Assembly (NCBI RefSeq): GCF_947493875.1
Contig: NZ_CANLSU010000003.1
Span: forward strand, 248,001-312,000
Direction of reading: 5' to 3'
From: an uncultured Marinococcus sp.
GTDB lineage: Bacteria > Bacillota > Bacilli > Bacillales > Marinococcaceae
Length of the DNA stretch: 64,000 bases
Positions 25,293 through 33,130 of this stretch are shown piece by piece; position 1 is the first letter of the stretch, and the number at the start of each line of letters is the position of its first letter. The notes under the pieces are model-generated. The model did no database searches and was not told where the DNA came from. It saw nothing but the letters and a program-made list of their open reading frames with translations. Position numbers and translations under genes: made by a program.

Positions 25293-28200
25293 GTGCAGCG
25301 GCCAAGTTTTGATATGTATCAATGGAATAATGACACGGTCCGGAGCTTTTTCTCCCGGCATACGTTTTCAGAGGCGGCGGTCACGGACGGCCTGGAAAAT
25401 CTCCAGGCCACGGCAGCTCTGGGCGAAGAGGAGCAGAAGGACCTTGAGCGGCTGAAGGCGAAAAACAGCGAGTCGGCGTACCATGTGCTCGTCTGCGGCC
25501 ATTTTTCCGCCGGTAAAAGCACGCTGATCAACCGGATGTTGGACGGGGAATGGCTGCCGGCCCACCCGGTACCGACGAGTGCCAATATCGTTTCGTTTAC
25601 GACCGGAAGCGCTTCCTCCTATCAGGTGACCACCGGCGGAGAGACCGCGGCTATACCGCCCGGGGAATGGACGAACGCCTGGATGATGGCCACAGAGACC
25701 GAACGGGTGGAGGTGAAGCATCCTGATCTGCCGCTGCCGCCGGGAGTGACGCTTTTTGATACGCCGGGCATCGATTCCACCGAAGCCGCTCATCAGCGGG
25801 CGGCGGAATCGGAATGGATGGTAGCCGATGAGCTGTTTTACGTCACCGACTACCAGCAGGTGGAGTCGGAGGAAAATTTCTTATTTATGCAGCAGCTGAA
25901 CGAGCAGTATGTCCGCCCGTGTCTTATCGTCAATCAGGTGGATAAGCACGAGGAGGAGGAGCTGTCGTTTCAGGCGTACCAGGACCGGATCCGGCAGAGC
26001 CTGGACCGCCGGCAGATCGAATACGAAGCCATTTTCTTTGTGTCCGCCCTTTACCCGGAGCGGACCGCTGCTTCGTGGCAAGCCCTGCGGGAGAAAATGC
26101 TGCCCGCAGATTACCGGGAGCGTGAGGAGCGCATCCGGCAGACATGCGCCGCGAGAGCCTATTACATCATTGCTTCCCATGTGCGAAGTCGTCTTGCTGC
26201 TGCGGAGCCGGACGGGGACGTGCAGCGCGTCTGGGAGACGTTTTCCACGCCGGGGGCCCTTTACGAGGCGCTCAAGGCCGATGAGGAGGCCGCCGGCGAG
26301 TTCAGGCACTGGGAAACGAAGGCGGAAAAAGCAATGCGCCGGACCATCCACGACGGCTTTGCCCGTGCCAAGCTGATGCCCTATCATACCCGGGCCGCTG
26401 TGCACGCGTATCTGGAATCCCGCCTGGTCACGTTCCGGGTGAAAAGCTGGCTGGGCACCCGGAAAACAGCCCGGGTGCGAAAAGAGCGCGAGGCCCGGGT
26501 GCTCGAAGAGCTGAATGAAAACATAAAAAACGAGCTCGAAAATCATTTAAAGCGTGACATGAAGCAGACCGCCGAACAGTATGCGGGGAAAAGTCCGGAG
26601 GTGGAAGCCGCTATTGAGACCATGAAGGTGCGCGCAGACCCCGCAATGCTCGAGGAAGCGGAAAACAAGGGAGCGCGTCTTACGGAGGCCTATGCAAGAA
26701 CCTACTGCCGCACGCTCGAGGAAAAAATGCAGACGGCGTACCGGCGCCAGCTTGCTGAATGGATGCCGCTGTTTTTAGAGAAGGCTCGTGCCCATAAACA
26801 AATGGAAGCCGAGCGGCAGGAAGCAAACGCGGCAGCCCATCGGCAGGCATGGGAGGCCTACGAAGCGTGGCGGGAGGAATTTTATCAGAAGAAGGAGCTG
26901 CTCGAAGCCCAGCAGCAGTGGTGGGTTCAGGAGGCGGTTCCGCTCGCGCAGCAGGAAGAGCGGGAGCCGGCCATGCAGGTCGTGGCCCCTTCGGCGGGCG
27001 CAGAAGGTTACTCGGTGCGGGAATGGTACCGGGATTATCTGGACCGTGCCGGACGGGAGCGGTCCTCTCTCGCAGATCCGGAGGCTGAGGCAGAGAGGTG
27101 GCAGAAGCTTGCCCGCCTCGTGCAGCCGTATGCGCCGCTTGAAGGCTTTGCCCAGAGGCTTGAGGCCCGGGCAAGACGGCTTCGGGAGCAGGCATTCCGT
27201 GTTTCCTTTTTCGGCGGCTTCAGCGCCGGGAAATCCACCGTGGCCAACGCCATGGCCGGGGAAGCCGTTCTGCCGGTGTCGGCGAACCCGACGACAGCAG
27301 CCATCACGCACATGAAAGCGCCGGACGGCCGGCACGCAGACCGGAGCGCAGTGATTTATTATAAACAGCAGACCGACGTCCTGCAGGACATGAATGACCT
27401 GCTTGCGCCGTTTGAGGTGCGTCTTTCGCATGTGTCGGAGTGGCACAGCCGGTACGCCGCCTATGAAGAAGAGGTGCAGGAGCGGGCGGAGAAGGCCGAA
27501 AAGCAGAAACGGACGGAGCTCGAGCAGCAGCATCTGGAGCCGCTCGTGTTTGACGCCATGCGGGAGGAAGAAAAAAGGATGCTTGATCAGTATGTGGCGT
27601 CCTATGAGAAGCAAAAAAGCCGTGCCGGCCGCCCGGAAACGGTGACTCTGGAGGCGTTTCAGCAGGCTGCAGGTGCTGAAGAAGCCGCCATGATGATCGA
27701 GCGGGCGGATGTTTACCTTTCGACCCGGTGGACCGAAAGAGGAATGGAAGTCGTCGATACGCCCGGCATCCATTCCGTGTATCAGCGGCACGCGGACATT
27801 TCGTTTCAGGAAATGAAGCGGGCGGACGCTATTTTGTTTTTATCCTATTATAACCATGCGTTTTCCCGCGGGGACAAAGCATTTTTGGAGCAGTTGGCTG
27901 CCGTGAACCAGACCTTTTCCTATGACAAGCTCCTTTTCCTGGTTAATGCAGCGGATCTGGCCGCGGGACGCCAGGAGCTCGAGGAGGTTCTCCACTACGT
28001 CCGGCAGGAGCTGGCCGCGATTGGTATCCATGATCCGCTCGTTCTGCCTGTTTCCGGAAAAGTATCGCTGCAGGACAAATCGGCCGGCGGCCTGGAAGGG
28101 TTCGAAGCCGTGTTTGAGCAGTTTCTTTCCTCTACGCTTGAGACGACTGTGATGAACGAGGGCAGCCGGGAGGCAGCGGAGGTCCTGACCTATGTGGAAC

Positions 28201-28994
28201 GAGCGCGGGCGCAGGCGGAACGGACGGATGACGAACAGGAGCGGGAAAAGCAAAACGATATCGCACAGCTCGAGCAGTTCATCACTCATGACAAATGGAC
28301 GGAATCATGGAAACGGATCGAAAAGCGGCTTACGGAGGAAACGGAGGAGTTGTTTTTTTACGTGCGCCAGCGCCTGTTTTATTACTACCGGGAAGAATTT
28401 ATGTTTTGGTTTTCGCGGGCGTACTTTTACGAGCAGCCGTCGTTTCGCTCGCAGCTCCGCCGGAAGACGACGGAAGCGGTGCAGCAGGTGCTGCAGCGGT
28501 TCCTGCAGGAGACAAGAATCACCTCCGCCCGGATTGAACAGTGGATGCACCGTACCATGGACGACGAAGAGCAGGACTGGAGACAGCAGCTGCCGGACCA
28601 TTTCGGTTATGTCTTTTCAGGGGAGAAAACGGCTTTTCCGGCAATCGAATTTTCCCCGCCGGAGGTGCCGGCGATCGCAGAGGCAGTGGAGGGCGAGTGG
28701 AAGACGCTCACCCACCATGATTTTTTCATGAACGGGCAGAACAAAGCGTATCGGGAAGTGCTGGAGCAGCAGCTGCGTCCGGTCGTCGAAGAAGAACTGC
28801 AGATTGCCAAAGCAGAGGTCTACGCCTGGGCAGAGGCGGCTGCAAGGGCCCGGTGGGAGCAGCGCACCGCTGACTGGGAAACGGCGGCCCGCCGGCAGAC
28901 GGAGTGGCTCCGGCAGGAAAAAACAGGAGAGACCGGGCTGGAGTGGGCCGAGCTTGAAGCAGCGATCCGGAGGCTGGTTGGACAGGAAGAGTAA
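25293..28994 (+). CDS. dynA: Two-headed dynamin-like GTPase (DynA type)
   Basis: Bacterial dynamin-like protein of 1233 aa with two full GTPase-helical units fused in one chain, as in B. subtilis DynA (YpbR, about 1190 aa). The first G1 motif GHFSAGKS starts at residue 69, with DTPGID as G3 and NQVDK as G4. The second G1, GGFSAGKST, starts at 641, with DTPGIH as G3 and LVNAADL near G4. Long coiled-coil helices rich in Glu, Arg and Gln follow each head. DynA tethers and fuses membranes and helps membrane repair under stress or phage attack. The start is GTG, ten bases after AAAAGGAG. Confidence 0.93.
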   Translation: MQRPSFDMYQWNNDTVRSFFSRHTFSEAAVTDGLENLQATAALGEEEQKDLERLKAKNSESAYHVLVCGHFSAGKSTLINRMLDGEWLPAHPVPTSANIVSFTTGSASSYQVTTGGETAAIPPGEWTNAWMMATETERVEVKHPDLPLPPGVTLFDTPGIDSTEAAHQRAAESEWMVADELFYVTDYQQVESEENFLFMQQLNEQYVRPCLIVNQVDKHEEEELSFQAYQDRIRQSLDRRQIEYEAIFFVSALYPERTAASWQALREKMLPADYREREERIRQTCAARAYYIIASHVRSRLAAAEPDGDVQRVWETFSTPGALYEALKADEEAAGEFRHWETKAEKAMRRTIHDGFARAKLMPYHTRAAVHAYLESRLVTFRVKSWLGTRKTARVRKEREARVLEELNENIKNELENHLKRDMKQTAEQYAGKSPEVEAAIETMKVRADPAMLEEAENKGARLTEAYARTYCRTLEEKMQTAYRRQLAEWMPLFLEKARAHKQMEAERQEANAAAHRQAWEAYEAWREEFYQKKELLEAQQQWWVQEAVPLAQQEEREPAMQVVAPSAGAEGYSVREWYRDYLDRAGRERSSLADPEAEAERWQKLARLVQPYAPLEGFAQRLEARARRLREQAFRVSFFGGFSAGKSTVANAMAGEAVLPVSANPTTAAITHMKAPDGRHADRSAVIYYKQQTDVLQDMNDLLAPFEVRLSHVSEWHSRYAAYEEEVQERAEKAEKQKRTELEQQHLEPLVFDAMREEEKRMLDQYVASYEKQKSRAGRPETVTLEAFQQAAGAEEAAMMIERADVYLSTRWTERGMEVVDTPGIHSVYQRHADISFQEMKRADAILFLSYYNHAFSRGDKAFLEQLAAVNQTFSYDKLLFLVNAADLAAGRQELEEVLHYVRQELAAIGIHDPLVLPVSGKVSLQDKSAGGLEGFEAVFEQFLSSTLETTVMNEGSREAAEVLTYVERARAQAERTDDEQEREKQNDIAQLEQFITHDKWTESWKRIEKRLTEETEELFFYVRQRLFYYYREEFMFWFSRAYFYEQPSFRSQLRRKTTEAVQQVLQRFLQETRITSARIEQWMHRTMDDEEQDWRQQLPDHFGYVFSGEKTAFPAIEFSPPEVPAIAEAVEGEWKTLTHHDFFMNGQNKAYREVLEQQLRPVVEEELQIAKAEVYAWAEAAARARWEQRTADWETAARRQTEWLRQEKTGETGLEWAELEAAIRRLVGQEE

Positions 28995-29006
28995 GTGTGT
29001 TATAAT
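28978..29006 (+). promoter_or_regulatory. Promoter inside the dynA 3' end
   Basis: TTGGAC and a perfect TATAAT are separated by 17 bases. The -35 lies in the last codons of dynA, so the next gene can be expressed separately. Confidence 0.8.
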
Positions 29007-29037
29007 ACAAGTACTCTGTAAGACAAAGGATGGGGAC

Positions 29038-29373
29038 ATGAACGGAACAAATATTTTTCTAGACGACGTCCGACAGTCTCCGGATAATCACGTATTAGTA
29101 AAAACAGCGGAAGAATGTATGCGATTGCTGCAAAACACGGCAGATATCAGTCATCTGTCGCTTGACCACGATTTGGGAACGAAGTATTTTAATGGATTTT
29201 CCGTCGTGCTGTATTTACTTGAAAAACAAATTATACCTTCAAAAATTACTATACACTCAGCTAATGCAGTTGGCGGTAAACGGATGTACCGGAGACTGAT
29301 GGAGGCGCGCAGGTCCGGAGAACTTCCTGAACGAGTGAAGATTCTGCACCGGCCGCTTCCATTGAATGCCTAA
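29038..29373 (+). CDS. cREC-like receiver-fold protein
   Basis: This 111-aa protein has F-L-D-D-V-R-x-S-P near the N-terminus and S-L-D-H-D-L-G in the middle, with a nearby I-H-S-A-N. That is the pattern of the cyclic-phosphate-processing receiver (cREC) domain. That family is a receiver-fold group proposed, from comparative genomics, to act on cyclic phosphate ends of RNA; biochemical proof is thin. The paired acidic residues are kept, so the active site looks intact. There is no output domain. It has its own promoter within dynA and its own terminator. An ordinary CheY-type receiver is less likely, because the phosphoacceptor strand and Lys motif are absent. Confidence 0.7.
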   Translation: MNGTNIFLDDVRQSPDNHVLVKTAEECMRLLQNTADISHLSLDHDLGTKYFNGFSVVLYLLEKQIIPSKITIHSANAVGGKRMYRRLMEARRSGELPERVKILHRPLPLNA

Positions 29374-29399
29374 AAGAAGCCTATCAGGGCTTCTTTTTT
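29374..29399 (+). terminator. Rho-independent terminator
   Basis: An eight-base stem AAGAAGCC/GGCTTCTT with a six-base loop is followed by T residues, immediately after the stop. Confidence 0.88.
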
Positions 29400-29452
29400 A
29401 TATACCGGGAAAAGCTTTGCTATAATGAACAGAGGAAAAGGAGGCATACGCT

Positions 29453-29743
29453 ATGCAGATACACGTAACAGACCGTGCGAAAGAAGCGATCCGACATCTC
29501 GGGGACAATCAGACGATAACGATTGCCTATGAATTCACGGGCGGCTGCCAGGGGCTGCAGGAATTCCAGCTGCACGCCTCCCCGGGGACAACGCCGGACG
29601 TCCGGGCTGCCGATGAAGACACCCTGCATCTGATTGAGCCGTCGCCGGTTCTCGATTATCATCCCACGCTCAAGTGGATGCTGAAAAACAAAAACCAGAC
29701 GATCGCAAACAATATTCATTTGTATGAACACACCGAAGCGTAA
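29453..29743 (+). CDS. Possible IscA/HesB-fold protein
   Basis: This 96-aa protein begins V-T-D-R-A-K-E-A-I, then Y-E-F-T-G-G-C-Q-G, which resembles the start of the Fe-S_biosyn (HesB/IscA) fold as in YneR or YqkB. The C-terminal Cys pair of true IscA proteins is missing, and only one Cys is present. It is unlikely to be a standard A-type carrier. AAAGGAGG precedes the ATG. It is followed after 13 bases by an ABC ATPase gene, probably in one transcript. Confidence 0.5.
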   Translation: MQIHVTDRAKEAIRHLGDNQTITIAYEFTGGCQGLQEFQLHASPGTTPDVRAADEDTLHLIEPSPVLDYHPTLKWMLKNKNQTIANNIHLYEHTEA

Positions 29744-29756
29744 GGAGGGCCAGGCA

Positions 29757-30557
29757 ATGGAGCGTTTAGTGGACATGAACAACGTCAGCGTACGGACGAA
29801 TGGACGAATCAGGCTTGAAGACGTCTCATTTACGGTCAATCAGGGCGAACATCGGGCGCTGCTCGGCCTGAACGGATCCGGAAAAACGACGCTGCTGCAG
29901 GCAATTTTAGGGCAGGTCTGGGCAACGAAAGGGGAAGTGCATACGTGGTTTGGCCGTCACGGCAGGGTGAATATGCAGGATCTCCGCCGGGAAATTGGTA
30001 TCGTCAGCAATGCCCTGGATGACCAGTACCAGCACCGGGCGGGGGAAACCGCCTTTAATGTCGCGTTAAGCGGTTATTTTGCAAGTATCGGCATTTATGA
30101 GCAGGCACCGCAGGAAATCACCGCCCGGGCGGAAAACGCGCTGCACACGTTTGGGGTTTCCCAGTATAGGGACGTGCCGTATGCCGCGCTCTCGCAGGGA
30201 GAGAAGCGACGGGTGATGCTTGCGCGGGCGTGGACGACTGGAGCGAAACTGCTTTTGCTTGACGAGCCGTGCACCGGGCTAGATGTAAAGGGAAGAGAAG
30301 AGCTGATCGAAGGACTTGAATCGTCGCTTAAAGAGCCGGAGGCGCCGACGGTGCTGTATGTGACCCACCATCTCGAAGAACTGCCGGGAGCGGTCGAAGC
30401 TGCAACGATTATGAAAAACGGACGGGTGCAGGCGGATGGAAAGAAACAGGACGTTCTGACGGACGAGGAAATTTCGACCGCCTTTGATGTAAACGGAAGC
30501 ATCCAGTGGCATGAGCAGCGGCCGTGGTTTATTACCGGGGGCGCGCCGATACGCTGA
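29757..30557 (+). CDS. ABC ATPase, YlmA-like
   Basis: Stand-alone ABC ATPase of 266 aa with Walker A GLNGSGKTT, signature LSQGEKRR and Walker B LLLLDEPCTGLD, plus the H-loop VTHHLEE. No membrane partner is next to it. It resembles the YlmA/ModF-like group of soluble ABC proteins whose partners or roles are unclear. Start ATG 29757 follows AAGGAGGG; the frame extends back to 29724 inside the preceding gene. It could serve a permease elsewhere on the chromosome. Confidence 0.85.
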   Translation: MERLVDMNNVSVRTNGRIRLEDVSFTVNQGEHRALLGLNGSGKTTLLQAILGQVWATKGEVHTWFGRHGRVNMQDLRREIGIVSNALDDQYQHRAGETAFNVALSGYFASIGIYEQAPQEITARAENALHTFGVSQYRDVPYAALSQGEKRRVMLARAWTTGAKLLLLDEPCTGLDVKGREELIEGLESSLKEPEAPTVLYVTHHLEELPGAVEAATIMKNGRVQADGKKQDVLTDEEISTAFDVNGSIQWHEQRPWFITGGAPIR

Positions 30558-30663
30558 CGCCGAACATAGTTGTTATAGCTGTTCGGTTAGCAATGAAAAT
30601 TTCAATTACCGCAATTATTATAAATTTGAAATTATATAATTAAGAACATAAGCGAAAGATGCC

Positions 30664-30698
30664 AAAAATGAGCCCCTTCCTTCTAAAGGAAAGGGCTT
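30664..30698 (-). terminator. Terminator of the oxidoreductase gene
   Basis: The stem arms are AGCCCCTTCC (30671-30680) and GGAAAGGGCT (30689-30698), with one mismatch. On the minus strand it is followed by CATTTTT. Confidence 0.7.
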
Positions 30699-30708
30699 GG
30701 GAACGCGG

Positions 30709-31692
30709 TTATGCCTCGAACGATGCGACGATTTTTCCGCGTGTATGACCGTCCTGCATGTCCTTTAATGCATCTGGAATGTCACTGAAGCTGACGGTCC
30801 GGCTGACGGAAGGCTTTACTTTTCCCTGGGAAGCCAGTTCTCCAAGCTCCCGGGCGATAAATCCGAGATCTTTAATCTGCGCTTCGTCATCGGAGCGGTA
30901 CACAAATCCAAGTGCCACTTCATGAATGGAAGGGGCGAGCGTTTTCGCTACGTAGTGGGAAAGGTCCGGCCATTCCACCACAGCAATCAAATGCCCGTTA
31001 AAGGCGAGATAATCCAGCGCATCGGTCGCCGTCTGCTGTCCCACCAGATCAAGCACGGCATCCACGCCGCGGCCATCGGTCCATTTGTGTACTTCCTCCA
31101 CCACATTATCCCTGCGGTAGTCCACCACGTGATCGGCGCCCAGGTCTTTGACATAGTCCGCATTGTCACCCGAGCAGGTGGAAATGACCGTAAGGCCGAG
31201 ATGCTTGGCAAGCTGGACGGCAAAGCTGCCGACACCGCCGGATCCGGCCTGAATCATGATCGTCTCCCCGGGGCGAAGCAGTGCTTTCCGGTACAGCGAC
31301 TGGTAGGCCGTGAATCCGGCCGTCGGCATCGACGCAGCCTCCACATGGGATAGTCCTTTCGGTACAGACGAAACCACATCTGCACGCGTGGTCGTAAATT
31401 CCGCAAATCCGCCATTTGTCGTCATACTTCCGTGATAATACACTTCATCGCCTACGGACCAATCGGTTACGTCCGCGCCGACGGCATCGACTACTCCGGA
31501 AACGTCCAAGCCCGACACGTGGGGGAAGGACCATTCTGGGAGAGGAGAGCCCATTAATTTATAATCGACCGGATTTAATCCAACGGCGTGTACTTTGACC
31601 CGGAGCTCATGAGCTTCCGGCTCCGGCATGTCGATATCTGTTTCCTTTAAATCGCCGGGACCTCCGGCTTTATTTATCACAAGTGCTTTCAT
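30709..31692 (-). CDS. Zinc-free quinone oxidoreductase-like MDR protein
   Basis: Medium-chain dehydrogenase/reductase of 327 aa. The N-terminal GroES-like domain contains NPVDYKLM and HVSGLDVSGVVDAVG. The Rossmann domain has the NADPH-binding motif AGSGGVGSFAVQLAK and ends in the family's usual HTRGKIV segment. Zn ligands are absent, so it belongs to the quinone oxidoreductase or enoyl reductase branch; the substrate cannot be told. AGGAGG is eight bases before ATG 31692. It diverges from cheV. Confidence 0.9.
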   Translation of the reverse strand: MKALVINKAGGPGDLKETDIDMPEPEAHELRVKVHAVGLNPVDYKLMGSPLPEWSFPHVSGLDVSGVVDAVGADVTDWSVGDEVYYHGSMTTNGGFAEFTTTRADVVSSVPKGLSHVEAASMPTAGFTAYQSLYRKALLRPGETIMIQAGSGGVGSFAVQLAKHLGLTVISTCSGDNADYVKDLGADHVVDYRRDNVVEEVHKWTDGRGVDAVLDLVGQQTATDALDYLAFNGHLIAVVEWPDLSHYVAKTLAPSIHEVALGFVYRSDDEAQIKDLGFIARELGELASQGKVKPSVSRTVSFSDIPDALKDMQDGHTRGKIVASFEA

Positions 31693-31772
31693 TCTATCAG
31701 CCTCCTGTTTATCTATACCTTCCGTGCCCGGGCCAAAAACATCCAAAAATAAAAACTCCCGTCTGGATGGCT

Positions 31773-31799
31773 TTAACACCCGCTGCCCGGGGCCGATAT
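31773..31799 (+). promoter_or_regulatory. SigD promoter of cheV
   Basis: TTAA and GCCGATAT are separated by 15 bases, close to the Bacillus SigD consensus TAAA-N15-GCCGATAT. It ends 32 bases before the cheV start. SigD control fits a chemotaxis gene. Confidence 0.8.
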
Positions 31800-31831
31800 A
31801 TGAAGTAAAGAGATCAGGAGGGAAAAACGGC

Positions 31832-32749
31832 ATGTCCTTAGCAGACGAAAAACATATTTTATTGGAATCCGGGACAAACGAGCTCGAAATCGTTCTGTTT
31901 TCCATCGGAACCAGTCAGTTTGGCATCAATGTGCTGAAGGTGCGCGAAATCATTCATCAGGTGGAGGTCACTCCTGTCCCCAATCACCACGAGCATGTGA
32001 AGGGAATCGTCCGGCTTCGCAATGAAGTGATACCGGTGATCGATTTAAAAAAAGTGCTTCATCACGACGGGGCGGACGACGTCCGGCACGACAAATACAT
32101 TATCGCAGAGCTGAATCAGATGAAGGTGGCGTTTCATGTAGAAGAAGTATCCCGTATCCACCGCATCAGCTGGGAGGATATTGAAAAGCCCAATGCGCTC
32201 TCCCAGGGACTCGAAGCACGCTCCATCGGTATTGTAAAAATGGAGCACGCCATGGTCTTTCTGCTTGATTACGAAAAAATCATCAGTGATATTTCCCCGG
32301 ACACCCTGTCTGGCCAGCACCTGCCGGCGTACAGGCAGGACCGGGAAAATACGACTGTGTTAATTGTAGAGGATTCGCCGGTACTCAAGCACTTGATTGC
32401 CGATACCCTCACAGAAGCCGGGTACAGCCAGCACCGCTCCTTTGAAAACGGCGGGGAAGCGTACGAATACTTAGAAGCGTTACTTGCCGACAACGAAGAA
32501 GCAAGCCTCCCGGACCTTGTCATTACAGACATTGAAATGCCGCAGATGGACGGTCATCATCTGACGAAAAAGATCAAGGACCATGAAAACCTCCAAAGCC
32601 TTCCGGTCATTATTTTTTCGTCGCTGATCACGGCGGATCTGTTCCATAAAGGAAAAGAAGTTGGAGCCGACGCCCAGGTGAGCAAGCCCGAAATTAATAC
32701 CCTCGTAAAAACCATCGACAGCTGCATCCGGGCTGCCGCCGGCCGCTGA
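31832..32749 (+). CDS. cheV: Chemotaxis adaptor CheV
   Basis: CheV couples chemoreceptors to the CheA kinase and helps adaptation. The 305-aa product is a CheW-like domain (about residues 15-160) fused to a receiver domain (about 180-300). The phosphoacceptor Asp lies in VITDIEMPQMDG, and the conserved Lys in VSKPE. The length equals that of B. subtilis CheV (303 aa). GGAGGG precedes ATG 31832; the longer frame from 31628 crosses the divergent promoter region. Expression is likely SigD-dependent. Confidence 0.95.
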   Translation: MSLADEKHILLESGTNELEIVLFSIGTSQFGINVLKVREIIHQVEVTPVPNHHEHVKGIVRLRNEVIPVIDLKKVLHHDGADDVRHDKYIIAELNQMKVAFHVEEVSRIHRISWEDIEKPNALSQGLEARSIGIVKMEHAMVFLLDYEKIISDISPDTLSGQHLPAYRQDRENTTVLIVEDSPVLKHLIADTLTEAGYSQHRSFENGGEAYEYLEALLADNEEASLPDLVITDIEMPQMDGHHLTKKIKDHENLQSLPVIIFSSLITADLFHKGKEVGADAQVSKPEINTLVKTIDSCIRAAAGR

Positions 32750-32761
32750 GCCGCTAATAGG

Positions 32762-32793
32762 GCCTCTCTGCCACAGGGCAGAGAGGCTTTTTA
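32762..32793 (+). terminator. cheV terminator
   Basis: An eleven-base perfect stem GCCTCTCTGCC/GGCAGAGAGGC with a four-base loop is followed by five T residues. Confidence 0.93.
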
Positions 32794-32824
32794 TAAAAAA
32801 TTCAAAAAAATAATGAAATAACCG

Positions 32825-32853
32825 TTGACTGTATTATAACAACGGTATATAAT
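32825..32853 (+). promoter_or_regulatory. Strong SigA promoter of the 33-aa gene
   Basis: TTGACT and a perfect TATAAT are separated by 17 bases, 44 bases before the start codon. It is among the best consensus matches in the window. Confidence 0.88.
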
Positions 32854-32873
32854 TTGAATTACATTATAACAAC
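32833..32873 (+). repeat. Direct repeats flanking the -10 element
   Basis: ATTATAACAAC occurs twice, at 32833-32843 and 32863-32873, 30 bases apart (about three helical turns), on each side of the -10. A third copy of the core TTATAACAAC lies at 33054-33063, before mrfA. They could be operator half-sites. Confidence 0.6.
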
Positions 32874-32897
32874 ACTAACGAAAAGGAGCGATTTAGG

Positions 32898-32999
32898 ATG
32901 CGTCATTTCACAAGATCGAAAGAAGACCGTTATACCCCGGAAGAGGAAAATCAGACGATTCTCGACATGATTAATGACTATCACACCAACACTAAATAA
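32898..32999 (+). CDS. 33-aa small protein, unknown
   Basis: A very short gene supported by context: a strong promoter, AAAAGGAG nine bases before the ATG and a strong terminator 14 bases after the stop. The product is charged and hydrophilic (MRHFTRSKEDRYTPEEEN ... MINDYHTNTK), with no membrane segment or signal peptide, and is likely partly helical. No family is recognised. Short proteins of this kind may be regulators of enzymes or RNAs, but nothing in the sequence shows this. Confidence 0.65.
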   Translation: MRHFTRSKEDRYTPEEENQTILDMINDYHTNTK

Positions 33000-33012
33000 C
33001 GCTCACGTCCCG

Positions 33013-33050
33013 AAAAGGCTTCCCGCATACCGTTGCGGGAGGCCTTTTCT
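33013..33050 (+). terminator. Terminator of the 33-aa gene
   Basis: A fifteen-base stem (arms 33013-33027 and 33034-33048, one mismatch) has a six-base loop, and the T run is within the 3' arm. Confidence 0.9.
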
Positions 33051-33085
33051 GTGTTATAACAACAAAAACAGCCGGGATAGAAAAA

Positions 33086-33099
33086 CAAACATACATTCG
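33086..33099 (+). promoter_or_regulatory. LexA-box-like sequence before mrfA
   Basis: CAAACATACATTCG compared with CGAAC-N4-GTTCG has two mismatches. It abuts the -10 TATAAT at 33101-33106. The match is imperfect but uses the same ATTC half-site as the yneA boxes. Confidence 0.35.
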
Positions 33100-33130
33100 C
33101 TATAATGGAAGTATGCTGAGGTGAGCAACC

